The position numbers and the translations under genes are program-made. Positions 63,460 through 64,000 of a stretch of DNA of 64,000 nucleotides are shown here, one piece after another. The first letter of the stretch is position 1. The number at the start of each line of letters is the position of its first letter. Below the pieces are notes generated by a model. It made no database searches, was not told the DNA's origin, and saw only the letters and a program-made list of their open reading frames with translations. Source of the DNA: Calothrix sp. 336/3 (lineage in GTDB: Bacteria > Cyanobacteriota > Cyanobacteriia > Cyanobacteriales > Nostocaceae). The DNA is taken from positions 4,318,700 through 4,382,699 of the forward strand of contig NZ_CP011382.1 of NCBI RefSeq assembly GCF_000734895.2, read 5' to 3'.

Positions 63460-63915
63460 TTAATGGTATTTTGCCCCATTATTACGAATAATTAGATAAC
63501 TAATAGAAAGTGCCAAAACTGCAATCCCTAAGCCAATAATATCTATACCTGTAACTTTTTCCAAATCCAGAATAATAATTTTCCGAGCAACGGCAATTAG
63601 AGAAGTGACAATAACTAGTTCTACCTGAAGGACGTGTTTTTTCAAGTAACCAGTAATATTTTCCAGGATTTCCAGGGCAATTAAAATATTTAAGAATAAG
63701 CCAAATATTTTGAATAGGGTTTTATTAAAAGAGCCGTAGGGAGTAGTAAATAATTCACGGAACAGAAACACACATAAATCTGCGATCGCCACAAAAATTA
63801 CTATCAACATTAAGACAGCAAGAACTTTAGAGACTACCACCTCAATATTTTCAATGAGGTGCATAAAATTCTCGTCTTTACCGGTTTCTCTGAATTGTTT
63901 AAATAGTCTCCGCAT
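63460..63915 (-). CDS. PsiE-like membrane protein
   Basis: A 151-residue membrane protein with about four spans: VLAVLMLIVIFVAIADLCVFLF, FKIFGLFLNILIALEIL, LQVELVIVTSLIAVARKII and IIGLGIAVLALSISYLII, each split from the next by short polar loops. The pattern matches the PsiE family (phosphate-starvation-inducible in E. coli), whose molecular role is unknown. The start is taken at the ATG at 63915 (MRRLFKQFRET); a GTG at 63963 is in frame. It is on the same strand as narM, upstream of it by 83 bases. Confidence 0.75.
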   Translation of the reverse strand: MRRLFKQFRETGKDENFMHLIENIEVVVSKVLAVLMLIVIFVAIADLCVFLFRELFTTPYGSFNKTLFKIFGLFLNILIALEILENITGYLKKHVLQVELVIVTSLIAVARKIIILDLEKVTGIDIIGLGIAVLALSISYLIIRNNGAKYH

Positions 63916-64000
63916 CCCTTGCCTCAATGTATAGCCTAAAAAGTAAATACTGAAGACCAGCACAGACCAATTTTCAGAGTAAACTCTGGGCTGTAATGGT

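Overview
The window looks like chromosomal DNA of a filamentous cyanobacterium, most likely Nostocales or a close relative; I cannot name the species. The octamer GCGATCGC (HIP1) is scattered through genes and spacers. Several genes belong to cyanobacterial or plastid-lineage families: psb34, ndhM, narM, txlA, a CruA-type carotenoid cyclase, a thiO-thiG fusion and a Ycf29/Rre1-type response regulator. No tRNA, rRNA, CRISPR array, complete insertion sequence or prophage was recognised.

Layout. 1-11000 is mostly housekeeping: the 3' end of a beta-propeller gene, a repeat-rich coiled-coil protein, CruA-like cyclase, cimA, a 2Fe-2S ferredoxin, a membrane-anchored low-complexity protein, thiO-thiG, psb34 and a NifU-type scaffold. 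A GH57 glycosidase follows. 13863-18746 is a signalling block with a Ser/Thr kinase, a zinc-ribbon/kinase/WD40 protein and a membrane-anchored WD40 protein. An isochorismatase-like hydrolase and a small membrane protein precede an accessory-looking pair at 20595-24582: an HTH-ATPase and a membrane ATPase carrying 32 tandem G-V-A-x tetrapeptides. The RNase P RNA gene and RNase III come next, then an oxidoreductase, a two-RCK channel-like protein, a double ABC ATPase, a dienelactone hydrolase-like protein and a BrnT-type toxin-antitoxin pair.

33431-39438 holds a thioredoxin-like protein, an NIL-ferredoxin, DUF3616, CHAD and an FHA-controlled ABC transporter. After about 1.1 kb without genes, 40524-46715 carries a Spy-like lipoprotein, a HydE/BioB-like radical SAM enzyme, a membrane-anchored methyltransferase, an EamA exporter and a HemW-like radical SAM enzyme. 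Two fasciclin genes at 47432-48950 are a recent tandem duplication that includes their upstream regions. Then come a DUF4168 protein, holA, the Rre1-type regulator, ndhM and a phytase-like secreted protein.

56156-62738 is a second phospho-signalling block: PP2C phosphatase, CHAT-FHA protein, an unknown acidic protein, and an FHA-PrsW membrane protease on the opposite strand. narM and a PsiE-like membrane protein close the window.

The strongest theme is Ser/Thr phosphorylation. There are two kinases, one PP2C and three FHA-bearing effectors (ABC transporter, CHAT protease, PrsW protease), and the kinase and the phosphatase share an N-terminal zinc-ribbon plan. The most unusual locus is the HTH-ATPase plus GVAx-repeat ATPase pair. 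At least three families of short terminal-inverted-repeat elements (about 90-145 bp) lie in the spacers.
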